A stretch of 64,000 nt of DNA, from contig OX438744.1 in NCBI GenBank assembly GCA_949316235.1, positions 3,038,001-3,102,000 on the forward strand, in the 5' to 3' direction. Below the pieces are notes generated by a model. That model was given only the letters and a program-made list of their open reading frames with translations. It was not told where the DNA came from and did not search any database. Shown in pieces: positions 20,246 to 31,470 of the stretch. The DNA is from Oegoconia quadripuncta (taxonomy: Eukaryota > Arthropoda > Insecta > Lepidoptera > Autostichidae). How positions within the stretch are numbered: position 1 is the stretch's first letter; every line of letters begins with the position of its first letter. The translations under genes were made by a program, and so were the position numbers.

Positions 20246-20502
20246 TTGCTATGTTTTTGCTAAAAAAACCGATTAATTATTCCTTAGGTTTTACATTAAT
20301 ATAAGTACAAGTAACAATAAATAATTTCCTAATTATGATCGAGCCCGTAGCGACAATGTTTCTAACATTCTAACTAGGAAAACTTAATTGAATGTAATAA
20401 GATGCTGTATGTATGTTGTAAATAATGATAACAATAATTATTTACAAAATGTAATTGGCATAACTTTGGCTTATAGATTTATAATGATGCTGTTGATTCT
20501 GT

Positions 20503-20658
20503 ATTATTCAACAACAAATACAACCTTGGGATCTTCAAGAGCCGAGTGAATAGGCATTTACTGGGATCGCATGTTTCACCTTCAACCACATCGTCGCTTT
20601 CCATCAGGTGAGATTGTCGGGAAACGGGAATCCAGTCAATCATAAAAAAAAAAAAAAA
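20503..20658 (+). mobile_element. LINE J2 3' end with poly(A), copy 1
   Basis: Plus-strand acaaccttgggatcttcaag, agccgagtgaataggcattt, ccacatcgtcgctttccatc and aggtgagattgtcggg, then aatccagtcaatcat and a run of 16 A. It encodes YNLGIFKSRVNRHLLGS, the last residues of a Jockey/CR1-type RT protein. The 3' tail is the one shared with SINE A. Confidence 0.8.
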
Positions 20659-20968
20659 ACAAAATATTTGACGACAAAGAGTGCCCACAGTAATTTGACA
20701 AAAGACATCCGCATTTTTGGGCCAGTGTTTTGTCACCTAATAAAAGGTACACTTAAAAAAAGCCGGTACTAAAGACTATCAACTTAGCTATTCAAAAGAA
20801 TTTTTGGAACCTTAGTATAGTTATAAGAAATATTTGAAAATATCGCTCTCAGAAAACATTTTGGCTCACAAACTACACAATAACTAAATTCTTTCCAAAA
20901 AAAAAAAAAAAATAGACAAGTGACAACTGACATTTTTGACTGTGAGGTTATAATTTAAGTAGGGATAA
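20659..20968. other. no gene or recognised repeat seen
   Basis: AT-rich, with a 15-A run at about 20897-20911. Nothing that I can support. Confidence 0.35.
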
Positions 20969-21003
20969 CCATGGACGTAACAATCAAACTGTTACGTCCA
21001 TGG
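20969..21003. repeat. perfect hairpin, 14-bp stem, 7-base loop
   Basis: ccatggacgtaaca (20969-20982) and tgttacgtccatgg (20990-21003) are exact inverted complements around atcaaac. No element boundary or target duplication is visible. Confidence 0.9.
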
Positions 21004-21617
21004 GGATAGCAGCAACAGCGAGCGAGCGAGCGACGGACGACTCTGAAAAGAAAAAACAATTTTTCTTTGGCCTAGCATCTTGTTTCCATGCGTGAGAATG
21101 CATGTGGTTAATGTTGCCAGTATATAATTTCGAAGTTCCCCAAACCATATTTCAAACCTCTTTTGTTCTTTTCTAAAGTCCTTTAAAAATATATGTGTTA
21201 GGTTTTTAGCACGTCTGATACTAAGAGTTCAAGACTATATTTATTAATTGAAGTGACAACAAACTGGCCCAAAGATGTATGGATCTGTGCTGTTGTCCTT
21301 TGTCCGTGTGTTAATTGTATGAACATCTTGACAGGTCCTTTCTATTTGGCGCTGACTTTACATAGGTATAGATTAACTGAATCATTTACTAGGTATGGGT
21401 GGACATGTTCAGACATGTTTTAACACTACACAAATATACGAATAACTAGGCTAAATAGGTACCAGTGACGTAGCAAAAAGTTAAACGACTTTGGCGACCT
21501 GATTAGTTTTTATTCGCACAAATACAGGTAAACTAGTATCGTAATCGTGACAAGGTCTGCGTTTGAATAGGGCTCAATCCCACTTAATAACAAAGTGATA
21601 TTTTGTAGTACAGGAGG
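21004..21617. other. no gene or recognised repeat seen
   Basis: Contains a short gcgagcgagcgagcgacg run near 21015-21035. Otherwise unremarkable AT-rich DNA. Confidence 0.35.
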
Positions 21618-21619
21618 TA

Positions 21620-22072
21620 CAGTCCGTTCCATAATTATTCATACAGAGCTATATTTAGATAAGAGCTATTGAGAAGACATTCTAGCTAGCAATAATACGT
21701 CAAAGCATGGCTACGCTGTTTAGTGCTTGTATTCAGTCAGCTACTATTTAAACGTCTGTCGTTTTAGTTTAGAGAATGCACATCAAAATCGACGCAATTA
21801 AGCTTAATATGACGATAAATTTTCACCCTTGCATGCAGTTAGAATACAATTCATTTTCATTGTTTCTATAGTTTTTTGTTATAAATTTTACAATAAATTA
21901 TTTGATTTGATATCTTACATGTTAAAGGGTGACATTCTGGTTATCTATAAGTAGTAAGATCGTCAGTTGTCTAAAAGGGATAGTCTACACCATAGAGTAA
22001 TTTTAGAGACTAGTATAGCTTGAAAATGATTTTTGTAAAACAGCCGTGTATGAATAACTAGGACACCGAATG
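21620..22072. mobile_element. non-autonomous Tc1/mariner-like element, CAGTC-type ends, copy 1
   Basis: Flanked by TA on both sides (21618-21619 and 22073-22074). The left end is cagtccgttccataattatt and the right end, read inward, is cattcggtgtcctagttatt; both continue catacag or catacac. About 40 bp of imperfect terminal inverted repeat. No transposase frame. Related to 27735-28274. Confidence 0.65.
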
Positions 22073-22129
22073 TAAATACATTTATATCTAATGGTATAAA
22101 TACACGGACGTTACTTTACACTACTCCTG

Positions 22130-22300
22130 TGGAGCGATTTACATCGGTTTCCCATGAGAGGATATGCGCTAATCGCCACGCTGGGTGAGCGGGTTGGCGA
22201 ACGCAGATTTCCTCTGGGAGCTCCGGACTAATGACGCTGCAGCCCATCACTGGTCTATGCTGTTATGCTGACGATCATTTAGTCGCTGTTTACGATATCC
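22130..22300. other. possible fragment of a Lepidopteran dispersed repeat
   Basis: The phrases atcgccacgctgggtgagcg and ggttggcgaacgcagatttc resemble a repeat that I recall from Lepidopteran genomes. No second copy exists in this window, so the call rests on recollection only. Confidence 0.3.
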
Positions 22301-23218
22301 ACGGCAAGAGACGGTTGGTCCAATTCTACTCTGCCGAAAACTTTGTCACTTCTCAAAGTAAGCATAAATAGCATCAAAATTTAACAGAGACACCTGACTT
22401 ATCTTAACACACAAAAGGTTCTATTTAGTTCTCCATACTTTCACAAAATGTACACACGCACAAAAGCACCGGCTTAATTACTTCGAAATATTCAAAGACA
22501 CTGCATTATATTCTTTTCTCACATGAGCATACTTTTACACTTGGTATTTACAGACATACCCCGTTAAAGACAGTGCGGAGACGGCGTGGGAAGATGAATC
22601 ATCAGTTAATGACGCAAACGTTTACATATGAGTCCGTACAAAACGTAAACAAATTAAACTAAGAAATTACCCTATGACAGAAGTTTTAACAGCCCACTGT
22701 ACTGAACGAACACTTAAAAAATAGGTACTAGGTTTTCATAAAACTCCGGATAAATCGTTAGTAAATCAGACAATAAAATAAACTATAGAAAAAAACAGAT
22801 TTTAGTTGACTTTCGGATCCACAAATGTCCTTCCATGGTGAAAGTAGAGTAAGCAATTAGAACTTTGTATACAAATTGCAGTTGATAAATTGAATCCGTT
22901 AAAGTAGTACAGTCGAAAAGAGGGTGCCATTAAAATAATTGCCTCAAACACACACTAAAAACTACACAACATCAAAACCGATTGGATTGTGTTTTTGTTA
23001 CGACACGCAATCGGGTGAATCGAAATTGCATTGTAACAGGCTATTGCGGGCGTGACAAAAGCACAACCTATTCAAAAACACCATAACAAGCCTTAGTGCA
23101 AATCATAGATCGGTGGAGCAACATAAATAAATGAAAGTGTGAAAGTACAAAATAGGGCATGGTGATCGGTGGAGACGTCCGTACAGGTCGGCGTCAGAAT
23201 TGAAGTGCGAATGTTTGT
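22301..23218. other. no gene or recognised repeat seen
   Basis: AT-rich sequence. No motifs noticed. Confidence 0.35.
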
Positions 23219-23345
23219 CGGGACAGTACCGATCGTGAGTTGCGCACGGGCAGCGTGTGGCCGGACTCAGCTGCTACTTCACCCTCCGCGCCCTGCAGGA
23301 ACCCGCCGTCGTCCGAGGAGGAGCCCGAGGGATCCTTCACCATGT
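23219..23345. other. GC-rich island, possible host exon, strand unresolved
   Basis: Distinctly GC-rich against AT-rich surroundings. On the minus strand a frame from an ATG in good context (about 23343) gives pieces such as DPSGSSSDDGGFLQ and ESGHTLPVRNSR. On the plus strand a 68-bp intron-like segment fits (donor GTGAGT at 23236, acceptor ccgcgccctgcag ending 23303), followed by a frame with NPPSSEEEPEGSFTMS to TAG at 23422 and AATAAA at 23502. Both readings have merit and I recognise neither protein. It could also be a CpG-rich regulatory segment. Confidence 0.35.
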
Positions 23346-23422
23346 CAAACAATCACGTGCCATTACATGACATAACACAGTGCAACACTTACTGCTCTGT
23401 CCGGAACATCATCGCCCTCTAG

Positions 23423-26230
23423 CATTTTCCATGTGTCACAATATTACTAATACCAGAAATTGAGTCTTGAAAATTGACCAATGGAATCTGATCATTAATT
23501 GAATAAAATATTTGATATTTTCAAGGCTCCAGATCGTTAACAATCATGTCAGAGTTTGAACTAGTATGCTTGTAACGAGCGTCCCTAACGAAATCGTATT
23601 GAAAGTGAAACTGTCTAGCTCGCCTGTGGAAAATCGATGTGACCCGGTGTCCAGCGAATCGGGCGTGCGTCAGACGAAGCCTTACACACGCGCCTTTTCA
23701 CACGTGGTGAGACAACCGCCTATCCTACGCGATGACCGTAACCCACAATATGACATATCAGATCGCTATAAGAGAAATGATTACGTAAAGCGATCACAAT
23801 TAAACTATGTTTTAAAAATAATTAATGGAATGTCAGCTGTCGTTTGTGACTGACAAGAAAACCGCCGATTCAACGAAAATATCATCAAAAGCTGTTTCCG
23901 GCGTCACATTTTTTAATGCAAATAATTTATGTATTTGATAATTCTTTTTAAAACATTACCAACAAAAATGACTTAGACCGCGTTAGGTAAACGATTGCCT
24001 TATAATTTCTTCATCTCTTTTTTTAGTGCTAAACGTATCCACAGATCGATTTACATACTAGAACGTATTTTGAGCGCCCCAAGTCTTACTTTGTCTAGGC
24101 ACTGTTGTTGGCTCGGTTTAGTCGGTAGGTCAGACCAGCCACGTGTGAAATAGCCTTTATCCGGAAAGCCGCTCTGACATCCATCGTCCGATCGACCGGC
24201 TAGCACGCAACTACTGTGTTAGTAAACATTATGCTTCTACGAGTGTTTCGAATCTTCGATTGTGATTCAGGGCTGTCCAATGTCAAGTTAAAAGTGGGCT
24301 AATGGAATCTTGGGAACATTTTGTTTCTCGCAAAGGAATCAGTAAACTTCTGAGTGACTGGTACCAGAATCAGAAATGTACTTTCAAAATAGAAAGTACT
24401 TCCAAATCAAACATGTCAAAAGCTTTATGATTATTTATAAAACATGGTGTCAAACTGAGTACGAATCTTGATAGGATATTCAATTTACTCGACGAGTATT
24501 ATTGAATAATTCAGGGAAGTAAATTTATTTCACTCTGACTAATTAATATCTTTATAAGGATCTAAATCTTTAAAACTAGACGCATAACCTGAAACCGGAC
24601 AGCCCACGGAGCTAGCGTGCTTAAACTGCGTTGCCATAGCAACAGTGCTGAAAAAAGGCTTAAAATCTCACTACGTGGTCACCTGCCAGCTGATGCTAAA
24701 CGGGAACATTTCTGCATCATTGCACGACCGCACCGGGCTCAGTTCACTTTAATCTTCACTGATACTCTTCATTGCCTTAATCTAATCGACATTCAATAAC
24801 CTCAGCTTTCCAATCTTTGGGGCAACAGTATTCCAAAATCGACTTCTGAAATAATTAAACTTTTTGGGACCCTATAAATACTATGATAAACATAATGTGT
24901 CCCCAGGATTCAAAAACCATGGCTTCGAATGTGATTTTAACAGGAGCCGGTACCAAGGCTTCATGAGCGGTGTACACATTCGCCTATCACGATGATATCA
25001 GTAGCACTGTCGGTGAATTGGCAACGTGGCTACGACCCAAACAATGAGAGTGATCGCGGGTTGGTACGCGGTTCAATCGCCTACTCGGTCGATAAGCGTG
25101 GATACTTCCGTACTACTTCAACGCAAGCACATCTAATTTAGTGTTGCCTGAAGCTCGGTGTTGGTGTCGAAGAAAAGGGCGACTTTTAAAAATTAAATAT
25201 AATATACCATACGTTTTAATCACATACTTATTGGAGTCAATATAGGGAGAACTACAAAAATTATCATCAATGCAATAATCCACTGTTATTAGTTCATTTG
25301 AAAATGGTGATATTAACGAAAGTTGCAACACCAGTAATTATTCGTTTCTAACTCGCTTGCTGAAAGCGGACTGCAGGCTTTCCGCAAATTAAGTTCTGAC
25401 CTTTGCAATCCGTTGTAATGTGGTATTTACTGCATTTTTATTGTAGCCAACTTAATCGAGTTGCATTTAAAATCAAGGCTATGAGTTAGTAGTAAATTGT
25501 ATACCAGGAATACTAACTTATTCATAATAAAATTATGTCGCTGAATAATACGGTAACAGAGATTTATTTATAATATACCTAATATCATCTTGTATTTTTG
25601 GTGTCCATAAAGATCTCAGACACTACTATCGGTCAGCAAGTCTTTCGTGTTCGAGGCTGATCATGCGTGAGGTAATGTTAATGAATTAGTTACACGCTTT
25701 GTTAATATCGAGCGGGAGATGAAATCACTGGTTATATCATTGCGATCAGCAGTTAGTATTATTAAAAACACAATTTAATATTTGCGACCGAATAATAATA
25801 TAAAAAGCGCAAGTCACATGGACGATGGCCAAGCAGTCTCAGTTGACCCGACTTGGTCCAGAATCTAGATTTTAACCATCTGAAATCTAGATATCGGCTA
25901 TGAAATACCAGGCGTTCATAAAGTTACGGAAGATCTATTAATCCAATCAATCCATCTGTCACGATTGACTGACGAACTTTTGAAAAACTGATGCATTTTT
26001 AATACGCCTCCTGCAGTGAGGTACCAGGCGATCATAGTGTCACTAAAGCACTACTGCGCGCTGTAGCAAAAACTTTTTGAATAGATAAACTCTCAGCAGG
26101 TGGGACAAAAAACTTATTGAATCTCAAGGACGTAACTAAGCTTTTAAATCCATCCATATCGAGCGGGATTCGCAATGGCTCCGCTTAGTAATACAAAGTA
26201 CTAGGGTACCATAAGTAAGGAGGAGCTCAC
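23423..26230. other. 2.8 kb with no gene seen, probably intron
   Basis: AT-rich sequence between the GC island and the kinesin exon. No recognised repeats. It lies 3' of the 26231-26433 exon on the minus strand, so it is likely intron of that gene. Confidence 0.45.
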
Positions 26231-26433
26231 CCTGGCGAGTTTGTTGGGCATCGGCTGGAGGTGTGGGCTATGGATGGTGTGGTTGCGCTGCCCGACGGCC
26301 AGCTCTGGGTTAAGGGCGAGGATGGCATCGATCTCCACCTCCTTGCCCTTGGTCTCGCCGCGCTCGTACCACTCGACGGTGACAGACCGCGTCTCCAAGT
26401 TGACCCCGGAGACGATCGCCGAGTGTATCCGGC
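26231..26433 (-). CDS. Klp10A: kinesin-13 (Klp10A/KIF2-like) exon, N-terminal domain
   Basis: Kinesin-13 proteins are non-walking kinesins that bind microtubule ends and use ATP to depolymerise them in the spindle and interphase array. This exon encodes part of the N-terminal Tudor-like domain ahead of the motor. The translation runs GRIHSAIVSGVNLETRS, then VTVEWYERGETKGKEVEID and AILALNPEL, which I recognise as the conserved kinesin-13 N-terminal block, and ends HLQPMPNKLAR. The acceptor is ttaccttcgttttcag just above 26433 and the donor is AGG followed by GTGAGC just below 26231. Entry is after one base of a codon (phase 1) and exit is phase 0. The codons are GC-rich, unlike the flanks. The first exon and the motor exons were not found. 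The assignment to Klp10A rather than another kinesin-13 paralogue is inference. Confidence 0.85.
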
Positions 26434-26686
26434 CTGAAAACGAAGGTAACAGGAACATTAATCAATGTACTGTAAATTGTATAGATCAAGCATAATACGT
26501 AATTAGCAGTCTTTCCAATTCTGGATACAATGTAGGTGCCAATTATATTTATCAAGCAATGCAACTTTGGCCGGTGCTGTTCGAAATCCTACATTAGACT
26601 ATCAGTTCTATTACAAAATACTTAAAATACTGTATTAATCACTTGTTTTGCTAGTATTCCCAGAAATTCATGTTTAATGGTTACTC
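26434..26686. other. intron sequence upstream of kinesin exon
   Basis: AT-rich DNA directly 5' (minus strand) of the kinesin exon. It begins with the acceptor pyrimidine tract and holds no recognised repeat. Confidence 0.5.
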
Positions 26687-27018
26687 TTTTTTTTTTTTTT
26701 TTTATGCATAACGGGTTGGTACTTGACCTCAATCACACCTGATGTTAAGTGAAGATGAGGTCGAAGATGGAAGCGTACTGACCCGGAAACCCCAACACAT
26801 TTGGGGGACTGGCTATCTTATCTCTGACAACCGGAACACGACAATGCTATTAACATTGCTGCTTGGCGGCAGATTTAGATAAGATGGTGGTAGCTAGCCA
26901 GGCGGACATTTAAAATGCCCTACCACCAACCAAACCGAGTACTTAAACATGTACCCCGCTGGGGATCGAACCCCCGACCTCCGAATCGTAAGTTTACATT
27001 GAGCCACGGAGGCGGTTA
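26687..27018 (-). mobile_element. SINE family A, full-length (minus)
   Basis: Starts with a T-run (26687-26703) and atgcataacgggttggtact, and carries all family blocks, ending ttgagccacggaggcggtta. Box B is slightly changed (gatcgaacccccgac on the plus strand). It sits in the same intron as the kinesin acceptor, 250 bp away. Confidence 0.9.
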
Positions 27019-27089
27019 AAACTCTAAAGTGTTTATGTTTTGACACTGACAGGATAGTGTTTAATCTTAAGACATTGTTCTAATTGTTG

Positions 27090-27138
27090 TAATTGGTCGC
27101 CCACGTAAAACACTATGTTTTACGTGGGCGACCAATTA
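27090..27138. repeat. perfect hairpin, 23-bp stem, 3-base loop
   Basis: The arm taattggtcgcccacgtaaa plus aca (27090-27112) is exactly complementary to 27116-27138, with loop CTA. There are no mismatches. The very small loop and identity suggest a recent inverted duplication. Confidence 0.95.
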
Positions 27139-27616
27139 TTTTTAGACGCTCTAATAACTTGCTATTATTCAGCCCTTACATTACGTTATCAGATAATTAT
27201 CAGAAGACCACACATTGTCACATTGTTTGATTTATATTCACACCCGGAGAATACATTACTCTCCTTTTGGCTTCGCTGTAGTAGGGTAAAGACGGCAAAG
27301 TGGCAAGCGATGAGCTAACTAATCGTTCATCATTGATGACGATCTCGACGATATAACAATATACTTGTAAGTATGTATTTTAACCACAGGCCAATGACAT
27401 CATCGGCACGACAGCCATAAAACATTTAAAACAAATATCAACCAACAGACAGACGCGTCATAATATTTCAATGCTCCACAAATACTTTACGTTTATTTGA
27501 ACACGTGTTTTATACAGACAAACCACAAAATAACACTCAAATTGTACCACCCAGACTTCTAGGAGAAACAATCGTGGCGCAGTCTTCTTCACTATTCATT
27601 TTCGATTGGCAAAGTA
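27139..27616. other. no gene seen
   Basis: A 67-codon plus frame (27115-27318) begins inside the hairpin and shows no family motif. It is likely chance. Confidence 0.35.
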
Positions 27617-27654
27617 AACCCGATGTTGTTTACATTGAACCACGGAGGCGGTTG
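27617..27654 (-). mobile_element. SINE family A head fragment (minus)
   Basis: aagtaaacccgatgttgttt then acattgaaccacggaggcgg is the tRNA-like 5' head only. A head without a tail is unusual for SINE truncation and suggests later deletion. Confidence 0.65.
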
Positions 27655-27734
27655 TTGATGGCACATCTCTAATCAATAATCATTTTTAAAACGGTGCTGT
27701 ATATTTCTTCTTAGAATAATAAAACGAGCTAGTA

Positions 27735-28274
27735 CAGTCGACGTCATAGTTCTTCATACAGGACAGTTTTACGTTTCTACTTGTTCAATTTAAGAGCAAT
27801 ACTCTTGTTTAACGTATTTTATTGTAGAATAATGCCTATTTAAGTTATACCATCGGTAATTCTCTGAAATAACCATCTGGTTTAATTGAGGGTTTATTAG
27901 ATAAGTTAAGGTTTCTTTTATAAAAAAAAAACGCTCTGACCTGCAATCAAAAACCTATCATAAATAGTAAATAAATAGCTTTAATTAAATTAGGATTATT
28001 TTAGAGTATTTCAAATTATAGATTTATTTAATAATTATATTATTTATAATTAGCTTTAAGGTTTTCGAGTGCACGTCAGAACGACTTTTTTTATTTATTT
28101 AAAAAGACTGTATTTAAAAACAAATCTTCATTTATCCAATGCGGGCGCCACTGGACGGAATAAATTCTCATAACATTTTAGAGAACTCCTGATAAAACAG
28201 CTTAAATAGCCAGCATGCTACTATTAATCATGTAAAACAGCCCTGAATTACTGTATGAATAGTGGAGTCAACTG
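27735..28274. mobile_element. non-autonomous Tc1/mariner-like element, CAGTC-type ends, copy 2
   Basis: TA flanks at 27733-27734 and 28275-28276. The left end cagtcgacgtcatagttctt and the right end read inward, cagttgactccactattcat, share catacag and cagggctgttttac-like inner parts. It carries repeat E (28045-28165) inside. No transposase. Confidence 0.6.
28045..28165. repeat. dispersed repeat E, copy 2
   Basis: attagctttaaggttttcga, gtgcacgtcagaacgac and ccaatgcgggcgccactgga correspond to 18520-18615. Nested in the 27735-28274 element. Confidence 0.55.
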
Positions 28275-28276
28275 TA

Positions 28277-29267
28277 CAACATTAAATTTCATCCACATTA
28301 ATATTAATATTCGTGACTCGATCGTATTAAGTGACAGAGAGGAAGTCTAAGACCTGGAGAAGGATATAGGCTACTATAATTGGCTTGTTTATAGACGATG
28401 TGTGAGTTTCGGCGATTATCTTAAATTGCCAATTTAAAAGTTTAACATAAAACACTTTATTCATAAAGCAAATCAATGTTACCTAGTCGACTGTTCCAGA
28501 TTTATGCCCTATCAGAATCGACACCAATAACAGTCTTTAATCAATATTATTATAGGTATTAAAGATTCTTAAGATCTTTTGTTTCATAGGGGTGCATAGT
28601 CTGATCAGATAAAAGGGGGGAGACTAGACACATTAGTTTAACGACCTTAAACAGGGACTCGGGACAAAGCTGCAGCTGTATTAGATTTCCGTCAGTTACA
28701 CGGTACAACGTAGGTGTTCCCGCCTACTAAGGGTCCCCCCAGAAATAAAACGACGATACGAATAGAGAGCCTTTAATGCTCCCGAAAATTCAACTTAAAA
28801 AAAAAATACATTTTAACTTATCCATTCGCAAAGACAGAAACGATATCGCGTTTTAAAATTAATCAACGACATCTAGTGACAAATTTAAGAACTTAATATT
28901 TACTCAATACTTAATCAGTAGATATTCTCATAAAAATTTTGATCTCGATAATTGTGCGTGAAAACAAGGTGTACAAATATTTCTTAAATAAACTTAGTAA
29001 TTTAATGCGTATTTATACAACCTGTGATGTCAAAATCAGGAACGGAAGATTATAGGAAGTTACACCCCAAAATTCACCTATCTTTACTGAGCTATTACTG
29101 GTTTTAAGTAAACAGTTGAGTGTGTCTGTATACGCTTTTATAACCTTATACCTGAGAATATCATTAATCTAACTGAGAAACAATTTAAAGATCATGTCAA
29201 AATAACATTAACAAAAAAAGGTTATTATAAAATTAGTGACTACCTGAATGACAAACACGCTTGGTGT
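28277..29267. other. about 1 kb with no gene seen
   Basis: AT-rich unique-looking sequence. The phrase atcagaatcgacaccaataa at 28511 resembles the ends of the 50691-50846 MITE but has no partner nearby. Confidence 0.35.
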
Positions 29268-29535
29268 ACTTCGACAAGCTCCCCAAAATTATAATATTGT
29301 ATTAGTTATATACTTTATTAAAAAAAGGGACAACAATGATCCTGTGGGTTTCTTGCGCCGCTTCTTTTTCCACAGATGATTTCCCTTTCCGAAGCGGTAG
29401 TAGCTTGGACATACCGACTGACAGATAAATGCAATAAACCTTTTTTTATTTCCAGTAGATTTAAATTGACATTCAACAAATGATATCATGTATCGTACGT
29501 CGTTACGTTGAAATAAATGCTTGAAGTTTGAAAGT
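29268..29535 (+). mobile_element. LINE J3 3' tail (plus)
   Basis: cttcgacaagctccccaaaa, gggtttcttgcgccgcttct, ccctttccgaagcggtagta and gcttggacat, followed by gacattcaacaaatgatatc and aaataaatgcttgaagtttg. Shared with 55944-56118 (plus), 44812-44965 (minus) and 16783-16880. Non-coding 3' end of a Jockey-type LINE with a probable AATAAA signal. Confidence 0.7.
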
Positions 29536-29975
29536 TTGTCTCGACTTCGTTTTCCTTTTTCATGTTTGAGTCTTTTACATAATACTCAATATTTCCTCAA
29601 TTACTAAACCCTTATAGTACCTAATATCTTATGCGAACGTTTACTATGACTGTACTATCGCCAATAAAAACGTAGATCATGGACTCTCGTTTTCACTTCT
29701 TCCCATCCCATAGACAAACGTATACAGTATACTAATTATACCGCGAGGGGCAAGGCCATCGACCTCTCCCCCCACCTCCTCCCTCCACAGACTGTGTTAG
29801 CTAATGTAACAGATCGCATGGGACACGTTTCAATTTCTTACGAATAACCTCTTTTTATACATCGCTTTGGACACACTACTGGACAGGCTATATGGAACAC
29901 AAGTAAGGTGCACACACACATATCACATCAACAACATGTTTATAGCAATATTAGACTGACTTAAGTCGTGGCGAC
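29536..29975. other. no gene seen
   Basis: Contains a strong pyrimidine tract (cctctccccccacctcctcc, 29763-29782) ending in cacag that looks like a splice acceptor. The following frame is short and not recognised. Confidence 0.3.
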
Positions 29976-29977
29976 AT

Positions 29978-30133
29978 CGTTTATGGGAGCCTTTGCCCTA
30001 ATGGCATCGCCGAGGAGAGGAGCCGCAAGAGCGGAACCCATGCTGGTTGGAAGTGTCATAAAGGGGGCCATGCTGACTGGTGCTCTTAGGACTCAAGGAG
30101 CGACTAGTCACCGCTTGTCATTTGTTTCAGAAC
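29978..30133 (+). other. 51-codon open frame in GC-richer DNA, unidentified
   Basis: The frame reads MGAFALMASPRRGAARAEP, then MLVGSVIKGAMLTGALRTQG, and stops at TAG near 30133. It stands out from the AT-rich flanks and resembles phrases that I associate with Lepidopteran repeats rather than host genes, but no second copy is present in this window. Function unknown. Confidence 0.25.
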
Positions 30134-31245
30134 CGTAGTGTCCGGGGTCTCAACATTAAAGAACTCGTGCAAGACTCTAATCTATACATAAATTATATTG
30201 TGCATTATTCTAAGATTTCTTCCTGTATAATAATAATTATATTTATGGTTCTGTACAATGTATTGTGGCACTGAATAAAAAGTTTCTATGAGATTAGATT
30301 AGATTTATTTAGTTCACTTTTACAATAGCATGTCATACATACAGTTTCGTAAATTTATGAAATTTAAAATAAAAGTGATTGTCAAACATAAAACAAAAAA
30401 TAATAACATAAAAAACAAATTCCTGTATACAATAGTAAAACATATTGTTATATGTATGTCAAAATTAATTAAGAAAGTATAAGTATGTAACCATTGTTAC
30501 GTCAACGTCATACCATTTTAGAATAATCAAAATGAAATAAAACAAAACAAAATAAAATATAAACCATGTCATGAGATTATTGATATGCCATAATCACCTT
30601 TGTCAAATTATAGTTGAATACAAGTTAAAATAGATATATTAAAATAGAAAACATGTCAGGAGGTTATGAAAATGTCATATCCATGTCTATTTAATCCCTT
30701 CTGGTGTCATAATGTAAACGTCGCTTGAGAAGCATTTCATCTAGACACATAGTGCGTTCCGTTCAAAATTCATTCCGTCCTATGTAGATTTGAATGTGAG
30801 ATGGCGCTTCATCACATATTAAGTAAAGTTACTTCGTACGGAATTTTCCCTAAATCCTGCTACCATCGGGTAATTAACTATTGAGCCATTCAGACATTTC
30901 CTGATGCGTACTTCATCTTATATGTATATCGTCACTTTCCATCACATGGGATTGTGGTTAAATTGTACCTATTCCAGTCCTTAAAACAAAGCATTGTTTT
31001 TCATTGAATAACATTTTGATCATAATGTAATAATTTATTTTATATTATTATTTTAGAGAGATACTTTAATTGCCGAGACGAGATACTTTCAATCAATTGT
31101 AAGGCGTACATGGGGGACACAAGGTCTAACAAGAGGCCTTTTCTATTTAGTTATGTATTTACTTGTAATAGTAACACTGGTCATCAAAAAAGAAATTTCC
31201 ATTACAATGAGGTATATGGCGGCGTTGATAATCATTTTAATTAGT
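30134..31245. other. AT-rich DNA with decayed retroposon pieces
   Basis: 30290-30420 resembles an A-rich LINE tail on the minus strand (gatttatttagttcactttt). 30915-30990 contains tcgtcactttccatcacatg and ggattgtggttaaat, a decayed LINE J2 tail on the plus strand. No coding region seen. Confidence 0.4.
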
Positions 31246-31470
31246 GACGATCGGTTGGTGTAGTGGATAGCGACCCTGTCAGCGAAACCAACTGTTGCGT
31301 GTTCGAATCCTGCGAGGGCTAAATGTTTGTGTGATGAATACGAACATTTATTCCCGAGTCATGAATGTTTATATAAATATTTATGTATGTTTATCCGTTA
31401 TCTAGTATCCATAGCACAAGCTTTGCTTAGTTTGGGACTAGATGATTGGTGTAAGTGTCCGAAAAAAAAC
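31246..31470 (+). mobile_element. SINE subfamily B2 (plus), copy 1
   Basis: The head gacgatcggttggtgtagtg has box B cgtgttcgaatcctgcg, then gatgaatacgaacatttatt, ccgttatctagtatccatag and the distinctive tail tttgggactagatgattggt and gtaagtgtccga. It shares head and core with family B but has a different 3' end. Confidence 0.85.

Noticed and set aside
29760..29870. Exon after the strong pyrimidine tract ending cacag
   Set aside because: The frame after it is only about 19 codons and has no donor or family similarity that I can see.
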